Assembly (NCBI GenBank): GCA_017454565.1
Contig: JAFTCS010000146.1
Coordinates: 1-7,758 of the forward strand
From: Clostridia bacterium
Lineage (GTDB): Bacteria; Bacillota; Clostridia; Oscillospirales; Acutalibacteraceae
Direction of reading: 5' to 3'
DNA length: 7,758 nucleotides
The notes under the pieces are model-generated. The model ran no database searches. It saw only the letters and a list, made by a program, of their open reading frames with translations, and had not been told where the DNA came from. Position 1 is the stretch's first letter, and the number at the start of each line of letters is the position of its first letter. This document shows positions 6,080 to 7,758 of this stretch, one piece after another. The translations under genes were made by a program, and so were the position numbers.

Positions 6080-7326
6080 TACTGTCCTCCGTCCTGATAG
6101 TTCTGCGTTAACTCTTCGATCTTTTGCTGTTCTTCCTCATAGGACTTGTAATCCCAGCCGCCTGTTTCTATCACCTTTGTAAGCTTGAAGTCTTTATCAA
6201 CAAGATACACTCTTCTGTCATCACTAACGTTATAGTTCGAGATGATGAATCCGCTGTCACAACCGTCAAATATCGTCATAAAATCAATATACTCAAAGCC
6301 AAGCGGATAATCCTTGTTGAAGTATTCCTCGTCGAGTATTTTTACGGGCTTGTTGTTTTTGTCAAGATAATAAAGTCCGTACTGATACCACTTCGAGTCC
6401 TTGCAATGTTCTCTCAGAAGTATTATCATCTTTCCGTTCCACTTCTGGAAATAGCGCACATATGTCTCGTCGTCAAAGGTGCAGACATCCGAGCTTTCAC
6501 CTTTAGCGACATCATAGCAGCGAAGCGTGTTATCGTTTGTAGAATAATACACCTTTCCGTCAACGGGGTAATACATATACGGAGTGTTCTCGCTGACATA
6601 AGCAACAACATCTGCCTTCGTATCGGTGATATCATCGGGTTTTGATATCTTTGCATAAAAGAGGCGTTCTGTGTTGGAGCTTTCGTTCAGTCTTGTGAAG
6701 TATATAGTATCATCATAAATATAGTATGAGCTTGCGCAGACCAGTTTTTCGGTCTTCTTGCTGCTTATATCATAGGAATATACATAATAATCCTTGCAAA
6801 ACCCGTTCTCATCCGTGTTGCCGCCCGTGAAGTGACCCTGTGAAAAGAACAGTCTGCCGTCATTGCTCACAGTCATACAGTCTATCACATCGGCTTTGTC
6901 CTCGGGAGAGTATATCTCCTCCATGTCGGAGGTGTTGAAATCTATCCTTACGATAGAATAGGACTCGGTGTTATCGGTAGTATCAAGGACCATTTTAACG
7001 GCATATATATATCCGTCATACGGCGAATAGCAAGACAAAAAAGTATTCTCGGATGTTTTTGGACTGATAGTGGCGGTTTTGCCTGATTCCGTATCAAATT
7101 CGATCAGGCTGTTTTTATAGCCGTAGTAGATAAAGCCGTTGGAGAAAGCCGTGTCTGATTCAGGTACACTCAGAAGGCTTGTGGGAGAAGCCTGGAGGAA
7201 GCTGTCTTCGCTGTTTGATACAGCATCTGATCCTGAAGACGAATTGCTTTTACCGCAGGAAGAACCCATGATAAACAGGGAAGAGATAAAGATCATCATT
7301 ACTGAACGAAGCTTGCATTCTTTCAT
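6079..7326 (-). CDS. Lipoprotein with predicted seven-bladed beta-propeller
   Basis: 415 aa, first gene of the operon. Start ATG 7326 has AAAGGAG 7 nt upstream. The signal sequence ends at a probable lipobox, FIMGSSC with Cys24. The -3 residue is Gly rather than Leu, so the site is somewhat atypical. A Ser-rich linker (about 25-57) follows. Then come seven repeats of 35-50 residues with the pattern GxIYY / LYxYD / K-linker, starting near residues 58, 95, 148, 197, 245, 288 and 345. Examples are GFIYYGYKNSLIEFD, DTIYFTRLNES, GKVYYSTNDNTLRCYD and RRVYLVDKDFKLTKV. The repeats resemble DUF5050 / LRP1-like propellers found in Clostridia lipoproteins. Residues 392-415 form an acidic, probably helical tail. 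It should sit on the outer face of the membrane. It may bind the transporter's substrate or regulate the two permease outer domains. The role is inferred. Confidence 0.82.
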   Translation of the reverse strand: MKECKLRSVMMIFISSLFIMGSSCGKSNSSSGSDAVSNSEDSFLQASPTSLLSVPESDTAFSNGFIYYGYKNSLIEFDTESGKTATISPKTSENTFLSCYSPYDGYIYAVKMVLDTTDNTESYSIVRIDFNTSDMEEIYSPEDKADVIDCMTVSNDGRLFFSQGHFTGGNTDENGFCKDYYVYSYDISSKKTEKLVCASSYYIYDDTIYFTRLNESSNTERLFYAKISKPDDITDTKADVVAYVSENTPYMYYPVDGKVYYSTNDNTLRCYDVAKGESSDVCTFDDETYVRYFQKWNGKMIILLREHCKDSKWYQYGLYYLDKNNKPVKILDEEYFNKDYPLGFEYIDFMTIFDGCDSGFIISNYNVSDDRRVYLVDKDFKLTKVIETGGWDYKSYEEEQQKIEELTQNYQDGGQ

Positions 7327-7333
7327 AATACTG

Positions 7334-7340
7334 CTCCTTT
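7334..7340 (-). promoter_or_regulatory. Ribosome binding site of the lipoprotein gene
   Basis: AAAGGAG on the minus strand, 7 nt before ATG 7326. It fixes the operon's first start codon. Confidence 0.85.
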
Positions 7341-7389
7341 CCGCTGATATATGAACAGCTGTATATATTGGTGTATCTTCTTTAATCCT

Positions 7390-7418
7390 ATTTTAGCACA
7401 GCGATTTAAATTTGTCAA
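7390..7418 (-). promoter_or_regulatory. Promoter of the lipoprotein-ABC operon
   Basis: TTGACA (7413-7418), 17-nt spacer, TAAAAT (7390-7395), with TG one base upstream of the -10 (extended -10). Transcription should start near 7383, giving a leader of about 57 nt. The strong consensus suggests steady expression unless the inverted repeat just upstream is an operator. Confidence 0.85.
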
Positions 7419-7426
7419 CGATCCAG

Positions 7427-7460
7427 CCTCCGCCACTAGTGATAATACTTAAGGCGGAGG
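7427..7460. repeat. Inverted repeat upstream of the operon promoter
   Basis: CCTCCGCC (7427-7434) and GGCGGAGG (7453-7460) are perfect 8-bp arms, separated by 18 nt. The loop contains a further short pairing, AGTG / TACT around ATAA. It starts 9 nt from the -35 box. Neither strand has a good T-run after it, so it is less likely a terminator. It may be a binding site for a dimeric regulator. Confidence 0.6.
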
Positions 7461-7462
7461 TA

Positions 7463-7483
7463 ATTATAATATCAGATTATAAT
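7463..7483. repeat. Paired ATTATAAT palindromes
   Basis: The self-complementary octamer ATTATAAT occurs twice, at 7463-7470 and 7476-7483, spaced 13 bp centre to centre. In AT-rich DNA this may be chance. It could also be part of the same regulatory region as the adjacent inverted repeat. Confidence 0.3.
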
Positions 7484-7661
7484 TTACATCTTTATAATAT
7501 ACAACAAAATGAAACATTAAAAGTAAGACCGCCTTTCTATTTTCATAGATTTGCACAACGATAAAACTCCGCTTTTATATAAATTGCTATTATAATACAG
7601 GCATAGCTTTTTTTGAAAACCGTATGACGGTGAATAGCAGGTTTCTCTCATATGTAACAAC
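7484..7661. other. AT-rich intergenic stretch without a supported gene
   Basis: No reading frame here has a ribosome site and protein-like composition. A small hairpin ACCGT-ATG-ACGGT lies at 7619-7631, followed on the minus strand by TTTT. A TTGCAC / TTTATA pair on the plus strand (from 7551) is a weak promoter match that leads to no gene. Confidence 0.5.
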
Positions 7662-7717
7662 AAAAACAGCCCGGACTCGGTGTTCTCACATTTCGTGAAA
7701 AGCACCAAATCCGGGCT
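7662..7717 (-). terminator. Strong intrinsic terminator for transcription entering from the right
   Basis: AGCCCGGA (7668-7675) pairs with TCCGGGCT (7710-7717). The hairpin continues inward through an internal loop, a GGTG/CACC helix and a TTCTCAC/GTGAAAA helix. On the minus strand a TTTTT run (7662-7666) follows, so it ends a minus-strand transcript. No gene on that strand is visible within the window, so the gene it serves lies past 7758, unless a short RNA starts at the TATAAT box at 7734-7739. Confidence 0.7.
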
Positions 7718-7758
7718 GAAAAGTTTGTATACTATTATAAAAGAAAATCGCTGGAAAA

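Noticed and set aside
6124..6645. Plus-strand open frame of 173 codons
   Set aside because: It is antisense to the lipoprotein gene, which has a ribosome site, lipoprotein signal and repeats. The antisense product shows no recognisable domain.
7427..7460. Inverted repeat as an intrinsic terminator
   Set aside because: No T-run follows it on either strand and the loop is 18 nt. An operator is the better reading.
7517..7708. Minus-strand open frame of 63 codons at the right edge
   Set aside because: It begins inside the hairpin terminator, has no ribosome site at either ATG, and its composition looks random.

Overview
The window looks like a gut or rumen Clostridia chromosome, most likely a Ruminococcus or close relative (Oscillospiraceae). 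I infer this from the style of the proteins, the strong GGAGG ribosome sites, the consensus sigma-A promoters, the intrinsic terminators with T-runs and the type of riboswitch. No marker gene fixes the species.

Left part (1-1540, minus strand): the first 457 codons of a secreted right-handed beta-helix protein of the pectate-lyase-3 type, running off the left edge. Its leader is complete and readable. A consensus promoter (1510-1538) comes first, then a GEMM-I cyclic di-GMP riboswitch aptamer (1426-1498), then an intrinsic terminator (1391-1421). The 5' arm of the terminator can pair instead with the aptamer core. The pairing predicts an OFF switch: bound ligand favours termination.

Middle (1540-2950): a decayed strip. 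On the minus strand a promoter, a ribosome site and a start codon lead into a frameshifted remnant that may come from a metallophosphoesterase. On the plus strand is the C-terminal half of a C39/papain-like cysteine peptidase, interrupted by an in-frame TGA. It runs by overlap into an intact small secreted and membrane-anchored protein (2158-2832) of unknown function. A consensus promoter lies inside the peptidase remnant and may now drive that gene. Two terminators, one per strand, separate it from the convergent operon.

Right part (2954-7340, minus strand): a tight four-gene operon with overlapping genes, in the order lipoprotein with a predicted seven-bladed beta-propeller, ABC ATPase, ABC-2 permease 1, ABC-2 permease 2. 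The permeases share an unusual plan, with TM1, a large extracytoplasmic domain, then five TM segments. An extended -10 promoter at 7390-7418 precedes it. The assembly looks like an envelope export or sensing system of unknown substrate.

The right edge (7341-7758) has no convincing gene. It holds the operon promoter, an inverted repeat just upstream of it, AT-rich palindromes, and a strong minus-strand terminator that ends transcription entering from outside the window.
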